This document shows positions 10,051 through 20,099 of a DNA stretch of 64,000 bases, piece by piece (the stretch's first letter is position 1; every line of letters starts with the position of its first letter). The stretch spans positions 116,048,242-116,112,241 of the forward strand of contig BSWB01000006.1 in the NCBI GenBank assembly GCA_033239125.1, in the 5' to 3' direction. A program made the translations under genes and the position numbers. The stretch is from Fagopyrum homotropicum. Its lineage: Eukaryota > Streptophyta > Magnoliopsida > Caryophyllales > Polygonaceae. The notes beneath the pieces are model-generated. The model had not been told where the DNA came from, searched no databases, and saw only the letters and a list, made by a program, of their open reading frames with translations.

Positions 10051-10639
10051 GTACTATTCAGAACAGAAGCAACTGGAAGGAGACGTTTGAGCACTACTTT
10101 AATGGGATGGCCCCTCCGACCGTGTATTATGATGAGGATAAGGAGGATGATGATTATGAGAAGGGAGATGCAACATACTAGCCTTCCATGCTAGAGTTTG
10201 AGAGCGACACACACAACGGCCATGCTACAGATGATATGGATCCAGATACACATGGCACTGCACCCAGTAGGACTAGTGGAGGTGCAAAGGAGACCGAGGA
10301 TGAGATACCGGCTCCACGTCGTTCCTTCTCTCACGCACCCAGCCGTGGGAGAGGATGCGGACGCAGATTTGGACTCCAACTGCAGGTTGGAGCATTGGTT
10401 GCTGGCATTCGGGGTTTGCACACTGATTAACAAGGCCTTTATACCGACTATCAAGACCTCCACACTGATTATAGGCACTCAACACCTAGTTTACTCGGTA
10501 CCGTGAGGTGACGGATGCGCGACACTCCTCCTATGATGGAAAGATGAGAGACATGTACTACCATTCCTTCGGTGCCTTCTATGACCATGGAGCTCCGAGG
10601 TATCCATACCCACCTCCACCACCACCAGCTGAGGATTGA
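10051..10639 (+). pseudogene. 3' ORF of element B, second part
   Basis: Continues the frame of 7413-8305 (QNRSNWKETFEHYFN) with an acidic stretch. A TAG stop follows at about 10179, the same frame then reads on (EFESDTHNGHATDD) to a stop near 10430, and a frameshift leads to an end at 10637-10639. The tail YPYPPPPPPAED matches the proline-rich end of the A copy. Confidence 0.65.
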
Positions 10640-11938
10640 GATTCCACTTTATTTTACATTGTAAGTATTTTTCTCCATCTTGTGCTTGACTTCTCACATT
10701 GGGGACAATGTGAAGGTTAAGTATGGGGTGGGGGTACTTACAATCTCTTTCCTATTATCGCACTTATGTACTTTACATTGCACCTTATGACTTGGTTTGT
10801 AATAACTCTTGCACTATCGTTTCCACTATGACATTTGCATCACATGTTTCATTCAAAAATTTGTAAAATTTTTCAAAATTTTTGTGCTTCTTATGATGGA
10901 AATGACCTCTATGATGATGATTGTGATGTGGAAAGGGCAAAAGATGACTTAGTTGTGTTGAGATTTTAATGGTAACATGAATGGATTTGACTATCTTGTT
11001 TGAGTGCATGTATGATATATATGATGTTGATGTCTTGATAAGAGAATGAAATAATGATAGAAGCTATATTATAAGTTCTTATGCATCATGTTGGAATGAC
11101 CAAGGCAATTCACTTCTTTACTTTCATATCTTTTTCATGCTAGCTCCTCAATGAAAATTTTGACCTCCCTTTGACCATCCGGGAATTATGATAAGTGGTT
11201 ATGTAAGGCATGTTTGATGTGGGAGGGCCATTGTAAAAGTGTTAAGTGAAAGTTTAGTAAAAATAGGTTTGGGGACGTGGAACATGAGGATGAGTAACTC
11301 AACACCATTCACATAGCCGGGTGTTTGTGTCTTGCCAAAGTCCGAATGAACGACAAGTCCTAACGGAATATGGTATGTGCATCAAGGGTTTGAGGCATCT
11401 CGAAAAATTGAGAATCGCCGATTTCCTAGGCTTCGGTTTTTATGCACCAATGTCCACACTCTCAAAAAGTAAAAAAAAAAAAGAAAAGCAATTTTACATG
11501 CAAACCATGTATGGTGAAGTTATGTTCTTAATGCTCTTGTGTCGTTCCTCCTCTTTCCCGGATTAGCACCACATTACCTTAAAGATTTTCCGCCCTTAAC
11601 ACGTTTCTTTGACCTCTTTTGATTTGGAAGACCTTGAGACCTTTGTGCATATTTTTAAGACTTCATGGCTTAGATTTGTTTAATTTTGACTATCTCTACA
11701 TCTTTATCATGTCTCTTATATATGTCTTTGAGTAAGAAATGATGATTTGTCCATGATACGGTTAATATTGATGTATACTTTGTCATCCTATGCCTTGAAA
11801 CATTACTTTGAGGGTGATCCAAAAGAAGAAGCACATTTCAAAGAGTTTTTGAGTTTTTCGCATAATATAATCCATGACATCTTGTGTCCTAGATTTGAAC
11901 CTTGCTTGGGGACAAGCAAGAGGCAAGTATGGGGTATT
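10640..11938 (+). other. 3' non-coding spacer of element B with two polypurine-like signals
   Basis: Homologous to 41-1390 of element A, inverted. A polypurine-like signal (TTGGGGACAATGTG, AAGTATGGGGTGGGGG) lies at 10700-10735. The true tract (TTGCTTGGGGACAAGCAAG, AAGTATGGGG) lies at 11902-11935, immediately before the LTR. No ORF is convincing. Confidence 0.65.
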
Positions 11939-12254
11939 TTGATGACATAAATTATATGCTATTATAATCATGCATATTGTGGATGTTTTACCTCAATTTC
12001 CCATACATTCGAAGAGATTTGTGTACCTTTAAGGTTTATTTCATGTTTATTTCGGAAATAGAGGTCTACACGAGTTTTGGTTGAATTGTAGGTGAAAACG
12101 ATAGATTTGGAAGCAATAATTGAGCAAGGAGTAGCTCAGGTCAATGCGGAAGCATAAGAGACCTTTGAGGAGTCATGAAGAGCAAGGAAAGTGTTTGGAA
12201 GATTCACACAAAGAAGGTGGAAAACAAGCCAAGAGACGAACATTTTCTGTTGAG

Positions 12255-12340
12255 GAAAATCGGGTGATTTATTACCAAAATCGGACGATTTTCGGGTAGG
12301 AAAAATCGGACGAGTTGTGTAGAAAATCGGGCGATTTTCC
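12255..12340. repeat. AAAATCGGGCGATTTTC cluster, upstream LTR slot
   Basis: AAAATCGGGTGATTT, AAAATCGGACGATTTTC, AAAATCGGACGAG and AAAATCGGGCGATTTTCC lie within 86 bp, 316-401 nt into the LTR. Confidence 0.8.
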
Positions 12341-12867
12341 CTTGTAACCGTCTAAACATATAACGCTCGAAAGCCCAAATCTTTTGGGCTTGAAGAGGAG
12401 TATGATTTGCAGCCCATTAGCGAGTTGGGTTATGTTGGAACCCTTGGAGACGAAAATGGAACGTCGCACAGAATGGGATAGACGGCAGACGACAGAGATT
12501 AGAGATTCTTGTAGAGAAAGGATTTGCGGAAAGGAGATAGAGTTCAAGATTCAAGAAAGTTGTGAGACTTTTGATTATTGTTCGTTATTGTGAATTGTGA
12601 ACGCATATTATTGAGTATTTTGAGATATTCTATTGAATTTTTAAAGGATTGATTACAAATTTTGGAGATTTATTGAGTTTTATGCAAAGTTTGGTTTTTA
12701 TTTGGTCTTCTTTATTCAACCTTGATTTTGATCCAAAAATGAAAAATGATTGGCTAAAAACCTTGTGGTTCTGAGGAAAATAGTTGATGATTGAGGCTTA
12801 GATGATGATAGACTGAACTCATTTAACCATTTGGACCCTGAGAGTTACGATTTAACCTTTGCGGTTG

Positions 12868-12930
12868 CGAAAAATCGTGGTGTTCTTGAGAAAATCGGCC
12901 GATTTTCCCTAGAACAGTCCGGTTTTTCTC
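12868..12930. repeat. AAAATCGGCCGATTTTC cluster, downstream LTR slot
   Basis: GAAAAATCGTGG, a perfect AAAATCGGCCGATTTT palindrome and GTCCGGTTTTTC, 929-991 nt into the LTR. Flanks (GATGATAGA, GGACCCTGA, TTAACCTT on one side) match the solo LTR, but the word between them is different. Confidence 0.8.
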
Positions 12931-13734
12931 TCTGACGTTCCTTAAGTGTTTTATCCTTTAACCAAAGTTAAACCTTGCCTAAATCCTAGCCTTACCTTAC
13001 CTTTATAACCCTTATCCAAGTGTAAGAAGAGACTTCATCATTGATTCTTTACTTGGTAACCAAAGTTTTCATGATTTGGGTAATATAGAGACTCAACATC
13101 CTCTATTAAGGTTTGAGTGTACCTTTCATCTTTATCTTCGAGAGTCATATCCTTGGGTTTTTGTGGGTGGTTTGAGTGTTGATCTTTACCTTAAGTACTC
13201 TTCTTGATGACACTCAATATCCTTTGGGTTGAGAACTTCTAAGTTGGGATAAGATGGTAGTGGAACTTCATTGTACACTATTCCTTTCTTCGAAACACGT
13301 AACCTTGGCAACGCCAACTCTGTCATTTGATCTTTAGAGTGTCTTGAATCGAAAGCCGTAGTCGGATACTTGAGTCCTAAGAATCATTTATCTCTCACAT
13401 CTTTATAAAATCTTTTACATCTTGCCAGATATTTTTGAGACCGATTTTATTCTCACCAAATCTCTGAGTTCGACTATGGAATTTCTTGCCTTACTACAAC
13501 TGATTCGTACACTACGGGTTCGCTTTTGCTTAAGTTCTGGATATAAATTTAAGACTTTGCACGCACACTTTTGAGCAAACAGAAATCATACACATACACC
13601 ATCAAGGGCTTGTTTAGTATCAGATCGGTTTCTTTTTTTAGATTGTGATAGATGGAGATTGTTTGTTATTCTTTCAAGAATCTTGTTCCCACGAGATCGC
13701 TTTTAGGGATTCTTTCTTGAATATAACCTCCAAA

Positions 13735-13739
13735 TATAA
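13735..13739. repeat. Target-site duplication TATAA, left
   Basis: Identical to 15534-15538; flanks the solo LTR. Confidence 0.9.
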
Positions 13740-14723
13740 TGTAACACCCCGATTCCTAGAGGACTCGGAATGCTACGAGCTGGGACCTCACAATAGGTCC
13801 CGACCCTTAGCCTGGCAACAACTTCATCGGACCTTACAACACGGCACAAATAAAAAGGCAAAACACATAGTTTTATAACATGAGCGGAAGTAAAAAGTAA
13901 AAATCTGAAAAAGGAACAATCCTGCCGAGTCTCAAAACTAAAGAACAACATAAGTCTCAACATTCATGAAATATAAAGATAACAGCCCCGTCCTATAATG
14001 CACGGAACCCTGGCTGCCCACTACCGCCGGATCACTCGATCGCCTCTCTAACCTGCAAGGCATCTACAAGCGGTATAATACCGTTAGCTGACAATCGATG
14101 CACAAGTATAAAGGTAAAAGCACAAGCACACAACATACACAATCAGCATGCAACACTAAATCCTTTTGTTGTCTTTAATTAGGTGATATGTCATTACTAA
14201 TGATACTTATCTTGTGACACGAGGGATTCCAAAACCTCGCCCCTGATCCCGTTTACCAACAAGGAATGGTGCTAATGCATCTGACCGTCTACCTGCCTGG
14301 GCTGGTACAAAGAACCTCCTAGACTCTCGCAAGAGCTAGGCAGATGATGTCATGACCCGTTATCATACACTTGGGTCCATTACGTAATATAATAAAGTCG
14401 GCCTAATCCGGTTTCGTTATTATCCTAACTAGCAAACACCACTCATACACAATACACTCATACAAGAAGCCAGCTAAGTAAGTCCGTAGACTTACCAGTC
14501 TCCGAAGCGCACAAAGGTTACTTCCACAAAGCTCAAAACTAACCCTCAACAAAATACCACCACAAGCGTCACGTAACTCACACTAGACTTCTAAGGTTCA
14601 ACCACTCTAAAGCATTCCAGTTCAACTACCCTAGGCGAGCCTAACATGCTTCTAGGGTATAACGAGTCTAAGGAAAGAAAAAAGGAAAAGCAAGAACGAG
14701 ATTCGGGACTCACTAGAGCAAAA

Positions 14724-14847
14724 CCGCCCATGCGCCTGCCTGAGCCGCCCCTGCGCCTACCTTGGTCCGCCCCTGCGTCGATCTGGGTCTGCCCTTGCGC
14801 CTGAAAGAAGCCGCCCCTGCGCCTTGGTGAATCCGCCCCTGCGCCTG
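14724..14847. repeat. CCGCCCCTGCGCC cluster, downstream slot of LTR C
   Basis: Six spaced copies of CCGCCC(C)TGCGCC-like words lie within 124 bp, separated by unrelated 8-15 bp. On the plus strand the word is the reverse complement of that in LTR F, although both LTRs are minus-oriented. Confidence 0.85.
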
Positions 14848-15378
14848 TCTGTGCAGAAAGTCTGTCGGCTGAGTTATTCGATTGTGCAGCTGGTCCTTTA
14901 GGGTCTCCTTTGGTGCTATGAACGTCTTCTAGTTCTCTCACTTGGTCTTAGCCTCCCTCCAAGGTCTAGCTTCATCATCGAACCAACAAAACAACGATAA
15001 ATCGTTGAGCAAGGATTCAAGAGTGTCTTCTATTCAAGCCATGGAAGGGAATGGAAGAAAGAAGAAGGAAAAGAAAGAAAGAAGAAGAATGGAAGGAACC
15101 TTACCCACATCCCGTCACTACAGTCCCGACCTCACGAATGGTGGATCCAAGCTGGAGCACTCCAAGGGAAGAATGGAGGAGAAGAATGTAAGAGGAAGTG
15201 CAAGAGGAGTAAGTGGGTAGGAGAAAGAAAGTAACGTGAGTAGAAAATGAGAGGAGGAGAAGAGTTGGCTGCATAAAAGAGGGAGGATACCAAAGGTCTC
15301 CAGCCCATAACTCCTCATGGAATTTAAGAGGGGAGTTAAAAAGGATCGGAATGTGAACGGTTGCCAAAAACGTTGTTA

Positions 15379-15480
15379 CCCCGCCCACGCGTGTCACCGC
15401 CCCAGCGGGAATCCTAGCCGCACCTACGGCTTACTCGATTGTGTCGCCAAAGACGCAAGGGCGTGAGCCCTTGCGCCCGG
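15379..15480. repeat. GC-rich word cluster, upstream slot of LTR C
   Basis: CCCCGCCCACGCG, CACCGCCCCAGCGGG, GACGCAAGGGCG and GCCCTTGCGCCC lie 53-154 nt from the LTR start, upstream of the TATA-like site. Confidence 0.7.
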
Positions 15481-15533
15481 CTTCTACCCTCATCTAACTC
15501 AATCCAAGCGTAATGAAAAATCTGGTCGTTACA

Positions 15534-15538
15534 TATAA
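15534..15538. repeat. Target-site duplication TATAA, right
   Basis: Second copy of the duplication at 13735-13739. Confidence 0.9.
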
Positions 15539-15699
15539 TACAATCTCTAAACCCAATCTAATACCAAACAACTCTTAAACATAATCCCCAACAATCTCTA
15601 CCCAAACAATCTAAATGAATCTCCTACAACAATCTAATACCAAACAGACGCCAAATACACTTATGACATAGTTTCCAACCATGTCAATACACACCATGA

Positions 15700-16680
15700 A
15701 GATGCACAGTTTTCAAACATATGTGGCGCCTCCGTGATCCCATGAGGGCGAGAATGTTTTTATGGTTGGTTGCACACAATCGTTCACCAACTGGGAGAGG
15801 AAGAGGAGACACCTAATAGATAATGTTACATGTGTGATTTACGGGAAAGAACTCGAAAGTTTTCTCCATGTTCTTCGAGATTGGACACACAAAGCTCAAG
15901 TTTGAAAAGCACTGTTACCTAACAATGCCCATTCTACCTTCTTTGCTGAAGCGGAAATTTGGTTACATATTAACATTAGATGCTCCGAAAAACTTTGCAA
16001 CGACACATCATGGAACCTAAGATTTGTTGTGGATACTTGGTGGTTATGAAGGTGGCAGAATGCGGCTATTTTCAAAGGTCACCCTTGCCACCAAATTAAA
16101 TAGGGATATTTTCACTAAACAAAATGTTACTTATTATATGTCAAGTATGAGATTTTGAAGGAATCACTACCAACATACAATGACTTTTGTAAAGTGACAC
16201 CTTCTATTGTCTGGGTGAATCAAGATATATAACGATGGTGCAAACAAAGATGGAGGGAGAGCTATTGCTATTGGAATATTGTGAGATGACATGGGTCGGT
16301 GGATCAAGGGTTTTGTCCAAAACCTAGGAGATTGCTCAGTTCTAAGAGCGGATCTTAGGGGTGTTATCAATGGCTTGTAACTTGCTTGGATCATGGATTT
16401 TCGCAAGGTATACATGGAGATTGAGGCCTAGGCAATTGACACCCAATTAACAAAGTGGTTCCGGTATGGCACTCCTCTCTAGTATGGTACAAAGGTGTCA
16501 AGTCTTACTTAGTATAAACTAGGACATCCGATTTCGACATATTTACCGTGAAGCAAATGTTGTTGCGGACTATCATGTCTAATGATATGGTTAGTTGAAT
16601 AAGCCCTAGAATAATTGTGATGTAACTCTTTTACTCTTCAATAAAAGGTGATTTCGTCGCCTCACTTACCAAAAAATAAT
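15700..16680 (+). pseudogene. LINE relic: zinc-binding and RNase H end
   Basis: Near 15720 a frame gives WRLRDPMRARMFLWLVAHNR, the zf-RVT region that follows RT in plant L1-type LINEs. Further on, scattered frames give an RNase H domain: DGGRAIAIGIL near 16252, GRWIKGFVQNLGDCSVLRADL near 16290 and AWIMDFRKVYMEIEA near 16385, with in-frame stops. The segment ends in a LINE-like 3' tail (AATAAAAGGTGATTTCGTCGCC) and an A-rich end near 16675. RT is absent. Confidence 0.65.
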
Positions 16681-16984
16681 CAGAAGAGTGGATAGTATTG
16701 TTAAAATTTGACAATGAAAAGCTTAAACATGTGGAAGTGACGGAAATGAAGGTACATCCCCACCAAGTATATGAACACTCTTACACATGTTCCCACAAGG
16801 CAAATTTATTCAGGAAGAAAAACAAGAAACTCAAAATCTAGTACGTTATCCATCCATAGAAGAAAACAAGGTAAATTTTTGTTGTTTAAGTTCAAATTAA
16901 GTTTCATATTTTCATTGTAGTCTAGTTTTAGTTTTTTGTTACACCTTATTCATCCAATTTCTTTTGTTTTTTCAATTTTTTCAG
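16681..16984 (+). other. Unassigned sequence with a possible intron
   Basis: No recognised gene. A donor-like AACAAG/GTAAAT at about 16871 and a pyrimidine-rich acceptor ending TTTTTTCAG at about 16984 would bound a 114-bp intron leading into the coding-like stretch at 16985. Confidence 0.3.
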
Positions 16985-17270
16985 AATATTTGAGCTTTGA
17001 TTTAAACTCCATTCTAACGGCACAATCGAACACATTAAGAGGCGTGCCTTTGATTTGAACCTATTACTAGATGAGAATGACGTACACAGCGTGAGTTACG
17101 ATTTTGATTTGAACTTCCAACCAAACGGAATTGTAAAGTTGGATGTTGATATTAGAAATGAATCAAACAATTTTTCTAGTGAACGGGAAGAAGCCCGTCC
17201 AATAATGAAATTTGAAGTAGTAGTACTAAAAATTCTGAAAATTTATATCCCAAATTTTAATTGGACTTAA
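16985..17270 (+). pseudogene. Possible last exon of a host gene fragment
   Basis: After a good acceptor (TTTTTTCAG), one frame is open to a TAA at 17268-17270 and encodes repeated FDLN motifs: RAFDLNLLLDENDV, then YDFDLNFQPNGIV. FDLN/LDLN repeats occur in several plant regulators and in transposase-derived proteins, so the family is not settled. AT-rich UTR-like sequence follows. No 5' part is visible, since a LINE relic lies upstream. Confidence 0.3.
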
Positions 17271-17604
17271 GTTTGTATTGAGATGTTTGACAAATTGTTG
17301 TAGTAAAGTAACAAGAGAATTTGTAATGTTATTCTTTTGAGTGCTTTTCAATTTCTAGCGGATTTTGTAAAGGAAAACTTTGTAAATTTGTTAGATTGAG
17401 AGCAATGTAATTTTGTATTGTTCAATGTGATGATATTTATATAATATTTTTTCTTTTCATGATTTTTAATTTTTAGGTGTTTGTTTATTTTGGTTGAATG
17501 TACTATCTAAGCCACCGTTTGGTTGTAATTTCGGAAACTGAATTAAAATGAATCTAGTACATATGTGTACCTTGTACATGAATCTTTTTGGAATCATTCC
17601 TTGT

Positions 17605-17986
17605 GATGATTCAACAATATTTGGTAGCTATCAATCACAAAAAGAAAACTATTCCTTTATGGTGTGAAGAATTATGATTCACATTGTTTCCTCATGTACA
17701 TAAGTAAATCATATTTGCATATTTTTTGGAAACCGTGATAAGAAACTTTTGGTGTTTGAGATGAACCTTTAAAGCTACTGCCCCACCCATAGAATGTCCG
17801 AACAAAAAGCAAGGAAGAGACTAGCCCTCAAGGCTTTCTGCCAAAAAAATAGCATAGCCAATAGTTAAATTATATTTGATGATTTAACATGATTTATTAG
17901 CAATCAATCATAAAAAAAATTTTATTCTTGTATGGTGTGAAGAATTATGATTCACATTGTTTCCTCGTGTACATAAGTAAATCATA
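17605..17986. repeat. Direct repeat of about 110 bp beside element D
   Basis: 17605-17714 and 17878-17986 share GTGTGAAGAATTATGATTC, CACATTGTTTCCTC and GTACATAAGTAAATCATAT with few changes. Element D is inserted exactly at the end of the second copy. The 160 bp between them holds nothing recognised. Confidence 0.75.
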
Positions 17987-19004
17987 TGTAGCACCCCAAA
18001 TTCTCAAAACTCGTGATGCTACGGATTAGGACCTCACAATGGGTCCTAACCCTAGCCTGATAACAATTCACCGGATCTTGCAATAAGACACAAATAAATA
18101 TCAAACTGAAATAGATAAAATGCCAAAAAGTCATTAATTCAAAACAAAAGACAAGACTCCCAGCCAAGTACTATAAACAGTAATGTCAAATGAAAAAGAA
18201 ATAAAGAACCCAACATCCCGTCCTAAAATGTACGTGAACCCCGGCTAACCACTCCGACCGGATCACTTGGCAACATCCCTATCATGGAAGACATCTACAA
18301 CACGGATAAAACCGTTAGCTAACGTTCTACATATTAGGATAACGGTAATAGCACATACACACATAAAGTAGGAATAAACACATAGCATGCTTACACATCA
18401 ATCTGGTTATTATCTTATAAACGTGATTCACTTTCTAGTTCAACTTTTTTTGTAACACGAGGATTTCCCGAACCTCGCCTCTGTCCCGGTATACCAACAG
18501 GACTGAATCCGATGCACCTTATCGTGTACCTGTTTTTGCCAATCGTAGAGAACTTCCCAATCTCATGTCAGAGTTGGGCAGTGAAGTCACCGTCCGTTAC
18601 TACTTGGGCCATATAACAATAAAGGTCGTCCTATCAAGTTATCGTTATTAACACTCAAGCACACACCACTATTACAATCATGCTAACACACAAAAGGTCA
18701 ACTAAGTAAGCACAAGGGACTTACTTGTATCAAGGTAATCCCAAGTATCAACAACGCCCAGTTCCTGCACGAATACACTCTATGCTTGATCATACAAGGC
18801 ACACACATCATAAACCATCCAACAGCTAGAAGTTTCCAACTTCTTGTCTCAATGATCATAACAAGATCATGTATCAACAATAACTATAGTCCACACCCCC
18901 ACATGCTCATAATATACTCATAGGGTAACTAGAAGGGTAAGATCATATACCTATAGCAAATCCCTAAGCCGAAAGCTTGAGGCTAGGAACCTACTAGAGT
19001 GATT

Positions 19005-19185
19005 CCGCGACCGCGGAGAGATGAAGGTGCAATCGTAGGGAAGCAATGTCGGCGCGATCGCGGCTACACAGAGGCGCAACCGCGATGACAAGATCCGAGA
19101 CGCTGCGATCACAACGACAGTTGGCCGCGAATGCGGTGACAAGGTAAAGACGCGACCGCGGTTTGAGAAGGCGCGGCCGCGGGAG
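19005..19185. repeat. GACCGCGG word cluster, downstream slot of D 3' LTR
   Basis: Copies and variants include CGCGACCGCGG, GCGCGATCGCGGC, GCGCAACCGCG, GGCCGCGAATGCGG, CGCGACCGCGG and GCGCGGCCGCGGG. They repeat over 180 bp and are 668-848 nt from the LTR start. Confidence 0.8.
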
Positions 19186-19688
19186 AAGTACAAAATAGTT
19201 GTCACCTTTCCTTCTTTGACGTTCAATAAGACACACTACTCCTTCACACTCCGTTGTTGGCCTTATCCATCATGTAAAGGGTTAGAACTGATTGGAAGCA
19301 TCATCAATATACACATAGTGTAAAGGGTAGAGATTAGACCATATCTTACCCTTCCACACTCTTCAAGAAAGAACGATTCTTACCTCCTCTATGTGTGTGT
19401 GATGATGGGACACTACTGATTGCTTCTAACTCTCAAACGATCGGCTTGATAAGGATGAAAGAAGACAATTGCTGAACGCAAGACAAGTATGAAAGAAGGA
19501 GAAGAAGAAGGGAGAAAGGAAGGAGAAGAGAGGAAAGAAAATTACGTAGCTGGAGAAGCCTGATAGGGTTTGCAAAAGGGATAAAAAAAGATACAGGATC
19601 GTTCTTTATTAAGAGGAATTTACGAGGTTAAAAAAAGGAATTAGATTGAAACGGTTACAAAAGATAAGGCTGCAATTTGTCAAAATAC

Positions 19689-19740
19689 CGCACCCATTGC
19701 GACCGCAGGCCGCGTGGGCAATGACGGCCTCAGATCGCCC
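19689..19740. repeat. GACCGCAGGCCGCG cluster, upstream slot of D 3' LTR
   Basis: TTGCGACCGCAGGCCGCGTGG and flanking CG-rich words, 113-164 nt from the LTR start. The 5' LTR lacks this slot because of the truncation. Confidence 0.6.
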
Positions 19741-19853
19741 TCTTGTTGACTCCAAGTGGAGTCTACAAGTAAAATGGGTTCTCAAACCTGTATAGAGATC
19801 CGAAGTTCACAACTTCGGATCGGGTTTCGGAAATAAAAATTCCGGTCGTTACA

Positions 19854-19870
19854 TCAATTCCCCCTAAAAC
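19854..19870 (-). other. Polypurine tract of D
   Basis: The minus strand reads TTTTAGGGGGAATTGA directly before the LTR start TGTAACG. Element F has TTTTGAGGGGGATCTGA at the same place. Confidence 0.8.
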
Positions 19871-20099
19871 AAGTTTCGTCCCGAAACATAGATAAGCGCA
19901 GAGCTTCTCGGATTTACACACCAAGGTATATCAACAATTCCCTTTGAAGGCTTAAATCTTCTAAGCTACATATATGTTCTACTCAAACTAGCAAATCAAG
20001 ATCTAACAAGATCACATATCACATTCCAACATGGAACACAAACAACACATAATAACACAAAAGCACATAAATCTCAACGAGAACTGAACCGACACTAAC

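Larger units (their letters stand above)
7395..13569 (+). mobile_element. Athila-type element B, 3' half with 3' LTR
   Basis: Only the 3' part is present: 3' ORF (7413-10639, interrupted), spacer (10640-11938) with a polypurine tract at its end, and the 3' LTR (11939-13569). Each part is homologous to the matching part of element A or to the solo LTR at 8306-10050, in opposite orientation. Gag and pol are absent, having been replaced at the left junction by element A. Confidence 0.8.
11939..13569 (+). mobile_element. 3' LTR of element B
   Basis: Starts TGATGACATAAATT just after the polypurine tract and ends near GCACGCACA. It aligns with the solo LTR at 8306-10050. It has two clusters of AAAATCGGCCGATTTTC at the two positions where the solo LTR has CCTCGGTCGAGG. 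Sequence after 13569 is unrelated to any element here. The exact start could be a few bases earlier (TATTTTGATG). Confidence 0.75.
13740..15533 (-). mobile_element. Tekay-type solo LTR C
   Basis: On the minus strand it begins TGTAACGACCAGA at 15533 and ends GGGGTGTTACA at 13740, with a 5-bp duplication TATAA on both sides. The same termini bound the LTRs of chromoviruses D and F, and internal blocks align with them (for example, the GGGACCTCACAATAGGTCCC block near 13783). Its length is 1,794 bp with no internal region. A TATA-like TTTTATG lies on the minus strand near 15270. It has inserted into the MITE-like element. Confidence 0.93.
13604..15652. mobile_element. MITE-like inverted-repeat element split by solo LTR C
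   Basis: The left end GGGCTTGTTTAGTATCAGAT and the right end, read inverted as GGCGTCTGTTTGGTATTAGAT, form imperfect terminal inverted repeats. The inner arms (TAGATTG, GGAGATTGTTTG) are also partly complementary. Removing LTR C and one TSD leaves about 250 bp without coding potential. No target-site duplication was recognised, so the superfamily is open. Confidence 0.5.
17987..19853 (-). mobile_element. 3' LTR of D
   Basis: Minus-strand start TGTAACGACCGGA at 19853, end GGGGTGCTACA at 17987; 1,867 bp. It aligns with 25213-26890. GC-rich words around GACCGCGG fill two slots (19005-19185 and 19689-19740). Confidence 0.9.

Noticed and set aside
10188..10506. Three overlapping ORFs on both strands
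   Set aside because: The plus-strand frame is simply the continuation of the broken 3' ORF of element B; the others are shadows.
14591..15397. ORFs through LTR C (for example 14591-14941 minus, 14942-15220 plus)
   Set aside because: They lie in a solo LTR with a defined target-site duplication; the open frames come from the GC-rich word repeats.
18951..19236. Overlapping Arg/Ser-rich ORFs in the D 3' LTR
   Set aside because: Produced by GACCGCGG repeats; not conserved in the matching 5' LTR.
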